Of a stretch of 64,000 bases of DNA, positions 7,013 to 15,961 are shown in pieces. A program made the translations under genes and the position numbers. Below the pieces are notes generated by a model. That model did not search any database, was not told the DNA's origin, and saw only the letters and a list, made by a program, of their open reading frames with translations. Each line of letters opens with the position of its first letter. The first letter of the stretch is position 1. The DNA is from JAHRAW01 sp965249835 (GTDB lineage: Bacteria; Pseudomonadota; Gammaproteobacteria; Arenicellales; Poriferihabitantaceae), in contig CBDFMY010000003.1 of NCBI GenBank assembly GCA_965249835.1, forward strand, positions 1,054,001 to 1,118,000, read 5' to 3'.

Positions 7013-9937
7013 TTATATCCTAAAAACTGTGTCCGGCGATTGCGGTTCGGCTATGCCATCTAATCCAGTATCCACTTGCATGATGCGGGTTTTTTTACCG
7101 CCGTGCACACTCGGTTCGTAGCACCATTTTCGTCGCAGTAAGTCCAGTGGGCCGAGAATCGACTCGGGCAAACCGAGGAGTTCCACCAACACCGTACGGT
7201 CGAGATCGTGGCGCACTTGGTCGTGATAGGTTTCGTTGGCGGGCAGAAAAGATTGATCCTTGAAGCGCGAGAAAATGCGCGCCGCAAGTTGGTGTTGTTT
7301 GGCGCTGAGGTGGCGAGTGTCCAGCACTGGCAGGTTGGGCAGCTGGCTGATGGTGCTGATGACTCTGCCGGTTTGTTGCCGTGAACCGCAATGCCACCAA
7401 AGCAACAGTCCCAAAGTGGAGTTCGCCCACAATACAATCGCCGCTTCGTGCTTTGTGTTCTTCGGGCGGACATTGGGCCATGCCCGCCCGCCGATGGTGG
7501 GCTTCGGGGTTACGCATGCGGCGAGACTATTTGCGCTCAGTCCGAAATCCAGATTAAAATGCAGGGTGCTGCTGGTCTTCCACACCGCATTGGCGGCTTG
7601 TTGCATGCCCGGTCGTACGCACCCCTGCGTGTCCGGTTGCACGATGAATGTTCGTTCGCGATTGGAATGATGCGCCCACAAACACGGATAGGTAGGGATG
7701 TCGCGGCGCGGCTCAATATCAAATGGACCGCGCGCGCTACCGTTGGGATGTTTCCCGTTAATATCACGATGAAGGAAGCCGCGCTCGGCGATGTCGCCGA
7801 GTCGGGCTATGGGCAACGCATGGCTTTCGGTTGCGCTCGGTAAGATTAGAGTGCCTTTTTGCAATGCCTCGGCGGTTGTAATCAGGGCATGGTCGAACAA
7901 TCCGACCGCGCTACCGTTTGCCAAAGTGCCATAGATAATCTCACCCATGAAGTCGCCACCGACCCGGATGGCGGCTTCGGATTGGTTAATTGTGTGCGCT
8001 ACCACCGCAGACTGCACCGAGTTCGCCGGGCGTTTGCGTAACGATACAAAGCGCACTGGCGCGTTGCCCCTTTTGCGTTCTTTTGCGCGCTTTTTGCCAA
8101 TCAACAATATCTCAGCGATGGCTGTGTCGGCGGAAAAAGAGGATGTTTTCACGCCGCTTGAAACCAGCGACACCAACGTGATGTCGTCATAGTGCGCATT
8201 GACAAAGCGGCGACTTTTCACCCATGAGTTGCCTTGTGCGAAAGTTGCCGGCAATACTAATGCCAGCACACCGCCTGATTTGAGTTTTTGGTGCGCGAGG
8301 TCTATGAAGTTGGAGGCGAGACCGGCGTTGCCATGTCCGGCGTGGTTCGGCAACCTTGCGTTGATTTTCCGCAAGCGTGCGGACATCGCTCGTTGTCCGT
8401 CTTCGCTGGTGGAAAATCCGGCAAAAGACGGCACTGGCTTGTCGGTCATTTCATGGTTGGTCGGACGAGTAAACGGCGGATTCATGATGACCAAATCGCA
8501 ACTATTGTGTTCCAGCGAAAACATTGCCCGTGTTTGTTTGCCCTCAAGTTTTTGTTCTCCACCGCCACCGATGCGCGTTTGGCGTCGCAACAAATCCCGC
8601 GAGGCTTCTTTCTCCACTAAATCCAACGCGCCTAACGATAGAGCATCGCCACCATATGGCAAAGTATGCGCTCTGGTATCGTCAAAGGTAACGGTAGGAT
8701 GCACACTGGATAAGATAGAAACCGCCAAATGCACACCCGCTGGCATGATGTCCGTGGCAATCAACGACTCTTCCATCATTTGTTTGTGGATCGCGGCATC
8801 GTCATGGCCGGCGCGGCGATGGCGCGCCAATACCGCGTGATACGCCGCCGCCAACAAAGTACCGGTGCCGCAAGCGAAGTCGGCCAGGCAAAGTTTGGTG
8901 GCGGCGTTTTCATCGGTGTAATCCACAGCCATTTTGTCTGCCGCAATTTCAGCAAGGAGCATCGCCGACTCCGGCAAGGTGTAGAAGGTCGCGAGGAATT
9001 TGCGGTCGGTAATCAGTCGTTGAAACATCCGCCCATAAATATCGTGTGAGCCGATGATGCCCGAAGCAAAAAATTTTCCGGTGGTTGCAGCTAACTGCTC
9101 AAGAACTTCATGCGCGACCGTCGGCGGGATTTCCAACAATATCCGACGTGCGATGTCAAACACCGGGTAGTAGTTGATTTCGCGCACAATTCGCTCCCAT
9201 TCGATGGTCACATCATCCATTATCAACTTCCCGCCACTTCGCAATTGCGCGAGGTTTCGAATGTTGTGTGTGCCAGCAAGGATTTGGTGGTAAGTCAGCG
9301 CATTGGCGATAATCGCCATCGCCATGCGCGTGGTTTGCACACCCTTGCTTTGGTGCAAAAGTTTGGCGATTCTTACTTCCACATCCGGTTTGTTTTTGGT
9401 TCCCTCAATCAAGTGTGCGCTTGCTCCGGCTACGCCGCCTTCTAATGTTTCCAAACTCTCGGTGATTAACTTCTCGGAGATAGCAGCGTTTTCAATCAGT
9501 GCAACCAAATCATTGATGCCGCCATGTAGCCACCCCGTTTCGGGCCAGCGAAGTGGATGAGCAGCAACATCCTCGGCGGAAAACAGGCAGTATTCAAAAC
9601 GGCTGGTGATAATTTTTTCTTCCAGACGCGCAGCCGCTGTTTCTTTTATTGCCGTCGGCACTCGCAATGCAATCACTTGCTCGATATTTTTGCCGGTCGC
9701 TCGTACCACGCGTCCAAGCCGTGCGGTAGCGTCCTTTTCTACCGTGCGTGCCGGCAGAAATTCAACTTCCACCACGATGGGAACGAGGGTGCTGATTAAG
9801 ATATCCGGGGTGCCGCCACCTTTGAAAGATGCACCGGCTTCGGCCGCCACAACATTATTTCTTCGCCATAACGGGTTTTTGCGCCGTAGAATCTCGGCCA
9901 ATTTAGCATTGAAAGTGGTTTCGCGGATGACCTGCAT
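7013..9937 (-). CDS. Large N6-adenine-type DNA methyltransferase of a putative defence operon
   Basis: A protein of about 974 aa. The SAM-binding motif I is LADFACGTGTLLAAAYHA (near residue 356) and the catalytic motif IV is DLVIMNPPFTRP (near residue 483), the gamma-class N6-adenine methylase arrangement. The C-terminal part (GRVISTISQLPNLPVLD) resembles the specificity segment of type IIG enzymes. Near the N-terminus, GGGTPDILI followed by VVEVEF resembles a degenerate PD-(D/E)xK nuclease core. ATG 9937 has GGAA six bases upstream; ATGs at 9943 and 9949 and a TTG at 10048 are in frame, but the segment above 9949 contains a cytochrome scrap. It is last in the helicase-ATPase-methylase operon and looks less AT-rich than the other two genes. 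Confidence 0.85.
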   Translation of the reverse strand: MQVIRETTFNAKLAEILRRKNPLWRRNNVVAAEAGASFKGGGTPDILISTLVPIVVEVEFLPARTVEKDATARLGRVVRATGKNIEQVIALRVPTAIKETAAARLEEKIITSRFEYCLFSAEDVAAHPLRWPETGWLHGGINDLVALIENAAISEKLITESLETLEGGVAGASAHLIEGTKNKPDVEVRIAKLLHQSKGVQTTRMAMAIIANALTYHQILAGTHNIRNLAQLRSGGKLIMDDVTIEWERIVREINYYPVFDIARRILLEIPPTVAHEVLEQLAATTGKFFASGIIGSHDIYGRMFQRLITDRKFLATFYTLPESAMLLAEIAADKMAVDYTDENAATKLCLADFACGTGTLLAAAYHAVLARHRRAGHDDAAIHKQMMEESLIATDIMPAGVHLAVSILSSVHPTVTFDDTRAHTLPYGGDALSLGALDLVEKEASRDLLRRQTRIGGGGEQKLEGKQTRAMFSLEHNSCDLVIMNPPFTRPTNHEMTDKPVPSFAGFSTSEDGQRAMSARLRKINARLPNHAGHGNAGLASNFIDLAHQKLKSGGVLALVLPATFAQGNSWVKSRRFVNAHYDDITLVSLVSSGVKTSSFSADTAIAEILLIGKKRAKERKRGNAPVRFVSLRKRPANSVQSAVVAHTINQSEAAIRVGGDFMGEIIYGTLANGSAVGLFDHALITTAEALQKGTLILPSATESHALPIARLGDIAERGFLHRDINGKHPNGSARGPFDIEPRRDIPTYPCLWAHHSNRERTFIVQPDTQGCVRPGMQQAANAVWKTSSTLHFNLDFGLSANSLAACVTPKPTIGGRAWPNVRPKNTKHEAAIVLWANSTLGLLLWWHCGSRQQTGRVISTISQLPNLPVLDTRHLSAKQHQLAARIFSRFKDQSFLPANETYHDQVRHDLDRTVLVELLGLPESILGPLDLLRRKWCYEPSVHGGKKTRIMQVDTGLDGIAEPQSPDTVFRI

Positions 9938-9992
9938 ACTCATTTCCATGAACGGTGAAAGGGCGGTATTGTAAGGCACTCGTCGCCGCCGT

Positions 9993-10028
9993 GTGCGCAT
10001 CCAGCGATTCGGGCGTGTTGTGGTCGGC
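9993..10028 (-). pseudogene. Scrap of a cytochrome c5 gene (mature N-terminus)
   Basis: Read on the minus strand this stretch gives ADHNTPESLDAH, nearly the same as ADHNTPEALESR just after the signal peptide of the intact cytochrome at 6511-6957. The DNA is alike over about 34 bases with a few mismatches. There is no signal peptide or haem site around it. It lies between the Hsp70-like gene and the methylase start, about 3 kb from the intact copy. I read it as a recombination remnant; chance similarity is not fully excluded because it is short. Confidence 0.55.
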
Positions 10029-10066
10029 AGTAAAATCGGCGATTCCAACTCATTTTGGTTTTAATG

Positions 10067-11461
10067 TTACGATTTGATGATGGGTTTCAAATACATTCTG
10101 CCGTTACATTCGGGACAGTTTTCATAATTGCCAGCCCAGTCTTTGCAAACGGGGCATCGAGAAAAACCTTTCTTGAGTGGAATAGGGTCGGGTGAAAAAT
10201 CGCCAAGATAAATAATGTCCGAGTCCGATAAATCAAATGATAATCCATGCGCAACGGATAATCGATCATGATCTTTTGGCGAAATATCTGGAATATCTAA
10301 CTGATCAAGTGCTGGCAGAGAATGTATTTGTAACTTCTTGCCATGGTGAGTTTTGCATACTGCATGGATAAATTCCTGCTCATAAAATTTTTCATATAGT
10401 GACATACGCGCACCGCCGCCACATACCATTAGTGGTATTTTTACATCCCATTCAGAATTTCTTGGAGCACGTTTGTATGCTGTATGAAGAACTTGATTTA
10501 ATTGTGCTTGAAGTTTGGATGTAAATTTTTTATCGGTGCATCCTTTCTTTCGATGTTGATTTAAGAAGTTGACACCTAAGTTTTCCACGGATTTTGCCAA
10601 AGTAGGGTATTTATCTGATTCGCTATGAACGATAAAAACCGAGGTATCAGTAGTAGCCGCACCCGCATCAACCAGAGCGTGGACCCCCTTTTGAAGTTGC
10701 GGTGATTGGTAATAGGTCTGAACTTGAGCAACAAATTCTGGTACTCCTTTGATTAGACATGAGTCCAGTTCTCGATCTTTACCGCGCTTTCCATCATCAC
10801 CGCGCAGTTGTTTATCCGTGCTTCGATACCATGCTTCGCTAACAAGTCGATGATAGGTATTTTTCAATGTTTCATCCGAATGTTTTTCAGTGGGCAAGCC
10901 AATGTTTATCTCCCATTCCAAGCGATTGCTACCAAACACATCACGTTTTTCGTTCAGCACCCAATCACGCGTTTTTTGCAATACCCGTGCAATGTAAATA
11001 ATGATATATTGTTTGGTGGCGCGGTCTAAAGTGTTGTCAAGAATATGCATTTTTAAATCGGAGTGACTGATGCAATAGTCAATCGATTTTTCGAGTAAAA
11101 ATTCACCTGCAGAATTTTCATAAATGCATGTCGGCAAAAGATATTTATCGATACCAACTTTATCCTTTTTAAGTGGTATCGCATATCGTTGCCCCTCACC
11201 GTACACTACCACTTTGGTATACGCCGTGCCAAAATCAAAACCAATAATAATCTGTTTAGATTTAGCATCACTTGCTAACCCGCAAAATTGCGTATGCCAA
11301 CCATGTGATTTATGCCTCTGTTCGCCGGACGAATCGATGCCCGATGTTTTTTTCGATCTATTGACGTTTAACACTTCATCAACGGATACTGTTTCGGTAG
11401 TTTCTTTCGGATTTCTGAAGCCAACCACCGTTAGCCATCGAAGTAATTTTTTCCAATTCAT
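10067..11461 (-). CDS. Hsp70/actin-fold ATPase with C-terminal zinc ribbon, putative defence component
   Basis: A 464-aa protein with all three actin-fold nucleotide motifs: phosphate-1 IIGFDFGTAYTKVVVY (residues about 70-85), phosphate-2 ALVDAGAATTDTSVFI (about 265-280), and an adenosine motif near PLMVCGGGARMSLYEKF (about 350). The C-terminus has CPVCKDWAGNYENCPECNG, two CxxC pairs that should bind zinc. Hsp70-like ATPases couple ATP turnover to binding a partner; the partner here is unknown, but the gene sits between a helicase (12 nt from its stop) and a methylase. Clearly AT-richer than flanking core genes, which suggests transfer. There is no classical substrate-binding domain. Exact family not recognised. 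Confidence 0.75.
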   Translation of the reverse strand: MNWKKLLRWLTVVGFRNPKETTETVSVDEVLNVNRSKKTSGIDSSGEQRHKSHGWHTQFCGLASDAKSKQIIIGFDFGTAYTKVVVYGEGQRYAIPLKKDKVGIDKYLLPTCIYENSAGEFLLEKSIDYCISHSDLKMHILDNTLDRATKQYIIIYIARVLQKTRDWVLNEKRDVFGSNRLEWEINIGLPTEKHSDETLKNTYHRLVSEAWYRSTDKQLRGDDGKRGKDRELDSCLIKGVPEFVAQVQTYYQSPQLQKGVHALVDAGAATTDTSVFIVHSESDKYPTLAKSVENLGVNFLNQHRKKGCTDKKFTSKLQAQLNQVLHTAYKRAPRNSEWDVKIPLMVCGGGARMSLYEKFYEQEFIHAVCKTHHGKKLQIHSLPALDQLDIPDISPKDHDRLSVAHGLSFDLSDSDIIYLGDFSPDPIPLKKGFSRCPVCKDWAGNYENCPECNGRMYLKPIIKS

Positions 11462-11473
11462 GATAATGCCTCG

Positions 11474-14400
11474 TCACTCAATTAATAATACGCCACAACA
11501 AATCTTTCGATGATCGGATTTCATATGCGCTTTATCCTTCAGCCTTGCTTTTTGAACCCCGAATCTTTCTTCGATTTTTTTCATTTGTCCTTCAATTGCA
11601 GGAATCATTTTTGTCTGGTTGCGGATTTTATAGGTCTCCAAAGTTTTTTTCTTTGATGCGAGTTTTCTTTTCCGATGCTGTTCAGCTGAACTAATCTGCA
11701 AAGCAACCCGGTCTCTATTTTCGGCTTTTTTATCGGCGATTGCTTCCCCAAAATCATGGTCCAATTCTGCTTCGCAATCATGAATTTTACTTAGCATGTC
11801 CGGCACCGATAAGTTAACGGCTTCGGGCCAGTCCTTTCCATGTAGTCGTACCGCATTGAAAAGTTTCCAAGCGTCGTTATCAGCCAATGTTTCGCTGGTT
11901 TGGGTATGCGCCACACGTATTTTCAAATTTACCTCCTCACGCAACCCCGTAAAACTCCATTTCCAGATAGTAAAAACATACTGTCCACTATTAATTTGTA
12001 GTCCGGTATGTTGCGTGTGATTTGGTAATCGCACCGCAATCACCGGATAAAAATTATCTTCATCGATCTGCGCATTTATAAAACGTATCAGCGGATGAAA
12101 CTGATTGATTTGTTCCACTCTTCCCGGAGAGACAACTACTTTGTTGCGAAACTTACACCGCACAGTACTACCTTTGGTAAGTTGGGTCGCTGCCATTTTA
12201 TTTCGTCCGATATGTTCTCCAAGTCGTGCCGCGGTTTGATGCGGCAGGTGAATATCAAAAATAAGTTTGTCGTCATAGAGTTGGTGAAATGTATGACCGG
12301 GGGCATGTTGATTTAGATAATCCCTAACATAAATCATCAGATCTTGTTCGGTAATGCTCATTTTTGTTTCATGGTCGTCCTTGATTTTTTGTAAAATATA
12401 ATTGCCATGGGCAAGCAAAATGGACGCTTCCTTCTCAAGTTTTTCGGTTTCTTTACGATTGTTTTCAATGGCAATCCCCGTGTCATCAATCTGCTTTTTT
12501 CGTTGTTGCGAAGTAAGGTTTTCTGTAAAGAACGAATCGGTGATCTTTGTTACTTCTTTTCCCAATATGGGCTCTAGTCCGCCGAGGGTCTGTTTGAAAA
12601 TCTCCAGTCGAATAAATAATCTTTCGTAAATCAAATGGTCAATGGTGTCCCTATAGCCCAAGTTCCAAATACTGATTTTTTTTGCTTTCTGCCCAATTCG
12701 GTCCAATCGCCCGATGCGTTGTTCAATTTTCATGGGATTCCAAGGCAAATCATAATTCACAACCACACGACAAAATTGTAAGTCAACGCCCTCGCTCGCC
12801 ACTTCTGATGAGAGCAACACTTTAGTAGATGGCTCATCGCGAAAACGAGTAATAGCATCTTGTTTTTTTTCACGCATTCCCCCCATTAATATCTGGCAAT
12901 CAATATTCTCTTCAGTTAGTCGCTGTTGCAAATAGAATAGAGTTTGGCGAAAGTAAGAAAAAACCACAATTTTTTCAGAAGGATAATTTTGAAAATGTTG
13001 TTTAATATGAGAATGAAATTGATTAAATTTACTGTCGCCTATTCGCAACTGTTCAATATCTATATTGGGAAGTACTGTAAGTGCCAAATGTTCCATGAGA
13101 GGTGCGGGGTTAGGTTTGTTGTCATGGTTTATTTCCATATCGCTGAAATCTTCATAATACATGTCCGCATACATTTCTTTATCGCTTCGCACTGTTTTGT
13201 CGGCCCATGACTTCGCCGCAGCATATAAAGAACTGGCCATTTGGCGTTGCGGGCTGGATAAAAGAAAAGCACCGCTAATACCCTTATCGTTGGCATACTC
13301 ATGTACCGTACGCGTAACGGCATCATAAAAATTTCTTTCCACGCCATTTTCTTTGCCGCCGTCAAAAGGAACAAATAAGGTCTCGGGGTCGCGTGGTATT
13401 CTAAGTTCATCAACCTCCACTTTTCGCGTACGGTTTACTACATTTTGCAATAAGTTTACGCATTCAATTTTACCTGCAAGGAGAGCACGACTTGCGTCAT
13501 CCGAAAGACAATCCTGTTCTCGTATTTCTCTTCTGATTTGTTTTAGTTTTTCGTTGTTTTGAAGAATTTTATGTTGCGCGGCTTCCTCTAAACATTGTTC
13601 AATATCTTGTGTGTTTTTGGAATGATCAAAAGCAAACTCTCGCGCACGAATGAGTGGTTTATTCGCTTCTACAATTTGTGAAAAAAAAAGTAACTCATTG
13701 TCATTAAAAGTGTCTTGGTCCACAAGGTTAAGCAAACTGAATAAATCATCACTCCTTAGATTTATCGGAGTAGCGGATAATAACAGGATGTTTTTGCTGA
13801 TGTCGCGCAGCATTTTCCCAAGGTGCGCACTTTGACTACTGCGATTGCGCATGTAATGACCTTCGTCAATGATCGTGAGGTCTATAATCGGAGATTCTTC
13901 GGTTTTAAGTTCAAGTAGTTCTGCCAATTTTTCACGTGTTCCGTGTGAGTTTTCACTTCTTTGATTTTTGCTCGGTGGGCGGATTCCCTGAATACTGCAA
14001 ATAATTCCTTTTCCATCTGCAATTTGATTTGGTGGGCGATTGAGTTCGGTAAAAAGTTCGCCCGCATCCATGATGATGGCATCAATGCCAAATCGATTCC
14101 GCATTTCGTCTTGCCATTTTTCTCTCAACATGGCAGGGCAGACGATTAACAACCTTCGGCAATCATAACGAGCGCGCAGTTCAGTCCAAATAAGTCCCGC
14201 TTCAATAGTTTTTCCAAGCCCCACTTCGTCAGCAATGAGTAGTCCGCGGGTGGGGGAATCTAAAAAAGCAAGAACTGGCTTGAACTGATGCGGAAGAAAA
14301 TCGGTGTTGGTGACATTCAAACTGTAAATTAAATTGGATAACTTACCGCTGAGTTGGACATGAGAAAGATTACGCCGTAAGTCGGATGCTTTACCGAACT

Positions 14401-14617
14401 GGCATTTTTCGATCAACTCTTCCCAATCCATATTTTCTTCTCGTTCCAACTCATACTCTGGCACACGTTCCGAACCGCCATCGTGAAATTTCACTTGGAA
14501 ACGGAGAGATCCTCCTCTTTCAATTGGCGGCCTATCGGTGATAATTCCCCGCCGTCCGGGGCTATCACGACGAAATACTTCATCGCCCGCGTTGAAACAA
14601 TTATTTTTGTTTGTCAT
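11474..14617 (-). CDS. SNF2/RapA-type superfamily 2 helicase, putative defence component
   Basis: A 1047-aa SF2 helicase or translocase. Motif I is IADEVGLGKTIEAGLIW (near residue 130), motif II is DEGH in IDEGHYMRN, motif III is LLLSATPIN. The C-terminal lobe has LLSSEVASEGVDLQFCRVVV and EQRIGRLDRIGQ (motifs V and VI). The layout is like RapA and the DrmD helicase of class 1 DISARM. Residues about 10-60 (GDEVFRRDSPGRRGII) look like a small beta-barrel. First gene of the three-gene minus-strand operon; start ATG 14617. AT-rich, with many long Lys/Glu/Asn stretches unlike neighbours. Such helicases translocate on DNA, often together with a methylase that marks self. Confidence 0.87.
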   Translation of the reverse strand: MTNKNNCFNAGDEVFRRDSPGRRGIITDRPPIERGGSLRFQVKFHDGGSERVPEYELEREENMDWEELIEKCQFGKASDLRRNLSHVQLSGKLSNLIYSLNVTNTDFLPHQFKPVLAFLDSPTRGLLIADEVGLGKTIEAGLIWTELRARYDCRRLLIVCPAMLREKWQDEMRNRFGIDAIIMDAGELFTELNRPPNQIADGKGIICSIQGIRPPSKNQRSENSHGTREKLAELLELKTEESPIIDLTIIDEGHYMRNRSSQSAHLGKMLRDISKNILLLSATPINLRSDDLFSLLNLVDQDTFNDNELLFFSQIVEANKPLIRAREFAFDHSKNTQDIEQCLEEAAQHKILQNNEKLKQIRREIREQDCLSDDASRALLAGKIECVNLLQNVVNRTRKVEVDELRIPRDPETLFVPFDGGKENGVERNFYDAVTRTVHEYANDKGISGAFLLSSPQRQMASSLYAAAKSWADKTVRSDKEMYADMYYEDFSDMEINHDNKPNPAPLMEHLALTVLPNIDIEQLRIGDSKFNQFHSHIKQHFQNYPSEKIVVFSYFRQTLFYLQQRLTEENIDCQILMGGMREKKQDAITRFRDEPSTKVLLSSEVASEGVDLQFCRVVVNYDLPWNPMKIEQRIGRLDRIGQKAKKISIWNLGYRDTIDHLIYERLFIRLEIFKQTLGGLEPILGKEVTKITDSFFTENLTSQQRKKQIDDTGIAIENNRKETEKLEKEASILLAHGNYILQKIKDDHETKMSITEQDLMIYVRDYLNQHAPGHTFHQLYDDKLIFDIHLPHQTAARLGEHIGRNKMAATQLTKGSTVRCKFRNKVVVSPGRVEQINQFHPLIRFINAQIDEDNFYPVIAVRLPNHTQHTGLQINSGQYVFTIWKWSFTGLREEVNLKIRVAHTQTSETLADNDAWKLFNAVRLHGKDWPEAVNLSVPDMLSKIHDCEAELDHDFGEAIADKKAENRDRVALQISSAEQHRKRKLASKKKTLETYKIRNQTKMIPAIEGQMKKIEERFGVQKARLKDKAHMKSDHRKICCGVLLIE

Positions 14618-14704
14618 GATGTTTTCTCAAAAAATTATGTGCACAAAAAAATCATACAGACTGTTTTATGGAAATTCAATATTTTTTTAAATTTCTCTAT
14701 TAAA

Positions 14705-14732
14705 CCTTAATAAGTTAACCTTAACGAGTTAA
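14705..14732. promoter_or_regulatory. Tandem 14-bp direct repeat upstream of the defence operon
   Basis: CCTTAATAAGTTAA at 14705-14718 is followed directly by CCTTAACGAGTTAA at 14719-14732 (12 of 14 positions alike). It lies in the AT-rich 167-bp gap between the divergent helicase (start 14617) and glycerate kinase (start 14785) genes. A spaced pair of like half-sites is what a dimeric repressor would use, so an operator is my guess; no regulator gene is seen next to it. Confidence 0.4.
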
Positions 14733-14784
14733 CATTTATGGATATCATGAGAACGATTTAAAATAAACGGTTACTCTCTCGGTC

Positions 14785-15936
14785 ATGCAAAATATATCGA
14801 CAAAAACCCTCATCATCCACGCATGGAAAGCCGGCGTGGAAAGTGTCGGCGGGGAGCGGGTGACCGGTGCGGCAATTGCCGAGGAGCAAATTAATCCGAT
14901 ACTTCATTTGTTGGCGGTGGGCAAGGCGGCGTCGGCGATGTGTGCCGGCGCGTTGGATTGCCTTGCTGAAAACGCACGGGTGTTGGTGGTGACCAAGTAT
15001 GGTCATTGCGATGATGCTGTCGCCGCGCATCCGCGCATTACGGTAATCGAATCGGGTCATCCGCTACCGGATGAAAACAGTTTGCGCGCAGGGCAAGCGA
15101 TGGTTGAATTCGTGCACTCGGTAACATCGCATGAAGAATTAGTGATGTTGATTTCCGGTGGTGCGTCTGCATTGGCGGAAGTTTTGCCGCACGATATTAA
15201 TCTCGCTACGTTGCGCGAAGTTAATCAACAACTGTTAGCCGGCGGTTGCGGCATCAACGAAATCAACGCCGCACGCATTCGGCTTTCATCCATCAAGGGT
15301 GGAAAATTGCTGAACCGATTCGGCGGCAAGTCGGTGCGCGTATATGCAATCTCCGATGTTCTCGGCGACAACATTAACCTAATCGGCGGCGGGGTCGGTG
15401 CCATCAACTTGTCGACACCAAAGGCGAAGGTGTTGCCTGCGTATCACGCAAAAATAATCGCATCCAACCGCATCGCCCGCGATGGCGCCGCCGAATTTTT
15501 GCGCGCACGAGGAATGAAAATTATCGTCAACGAAGAATCTCTATACAAGGACATTCACGTTGCCGCGCAACAAATCGCCGCCGCGTTGCTCGGCGGACCC
15601 GCGGGCGCGTATATCTGGGGCGGGGAACCGACGGTTGTGTTGCCGCCAAACCCCGGTGTCGGCGGGCGCAATCAAAGCCTCGCCCTGGCAGTTGCCGAAG
15701 TCATTCGCGGGCGGGGAAAAATCGCGGTGCTGGTGGCTGGCACCGATGGCACCGACGGTCCCACCAACGCCGCCGGCGGGTTGGTGGACGGCGATACATT
15801 CAACGCCGCATCGGGCGCGAGTAGCGCATTGCAAAAAGCAAACGCGGGAACCTACCTCGCGCGCATCGCCGCGTTATTCAAGCCGGGTCCCACCGGAACC
15901 AATGTGATGGATTTGGTGATTGCGATAAAACAGTGA
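14785..15936 (+). CDS. Glycerate 2-kinase, type II (GckA/TtuD, MOFRL family)
   Basis: A 383-aa cytoplasmic enzyme that phosphorylates D-glycerate, usually to 2-phosphoglycerate; older annotations call it hydroxypyruvate reductase. Seen: VGKAASAMCAGAL near residue 50; ESGHPLPDENS; LISGGASALAEVLP; GGCGINEINAARIRLSSIKGG; and the C-terminal MOFRL domain with AGTDGTDGPTNAAGGLVDG. Domain order and length fit. The gene faces the defence helicase across an AT-rich gap and converges on parE. Downstream of the stop, CCGC...GCGGTTTT could be a weak terminator. Confidence 0.9.
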   Translation: MQNISTKTLIIHAWKAGVESVGGERVTGAAIAEEQINPILHLLAVGKAASAMCAGALDCLAENARVLVVTKYGHCDDAVAAHPRITVIESGHPLPDENSLRAGQAMVEFVHSVTSHEELVMLISGGASALAEVLPHDINLATLREVNQQLLAGGCGINEINAARIRLSSIKGGKLLNRFGGKSVRVYAISDVLGDNINLIGGGVGAINLSTPKAKVLPAYHAKIIASNRIARDGAAEFLRARGMKIIVNEESLYKDIHVAAQQIAAALLGGPAGAYIWGGEPTVVLPPNPGVGGRNQSLALAVAEVIRGRGKIAVLVAGTDGTDGPTNAAGGLVDGDTFNAASGASSALQKANAGTYLARIAALFKPGPTGTNVMDLVIAIKQ

Positions 15937-15961
15937 CCGCGCCGCTGGCGGTTTTCAGCCC

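Noticed and set aside
10048..10053. TTG 10048 as start of the methylase
   Set aside because: It would translate the cytochrome scrap in another frame, with no SD; ATG 9937 has GGAA at proper distance.
7013..14617. Calling the operon DISARM
   Set aside because: The helicase and methylase would fit DrmD and DrmMI, but DrmA, DrmB and DrmC are missing and a Hsp70-like gene stands between them.
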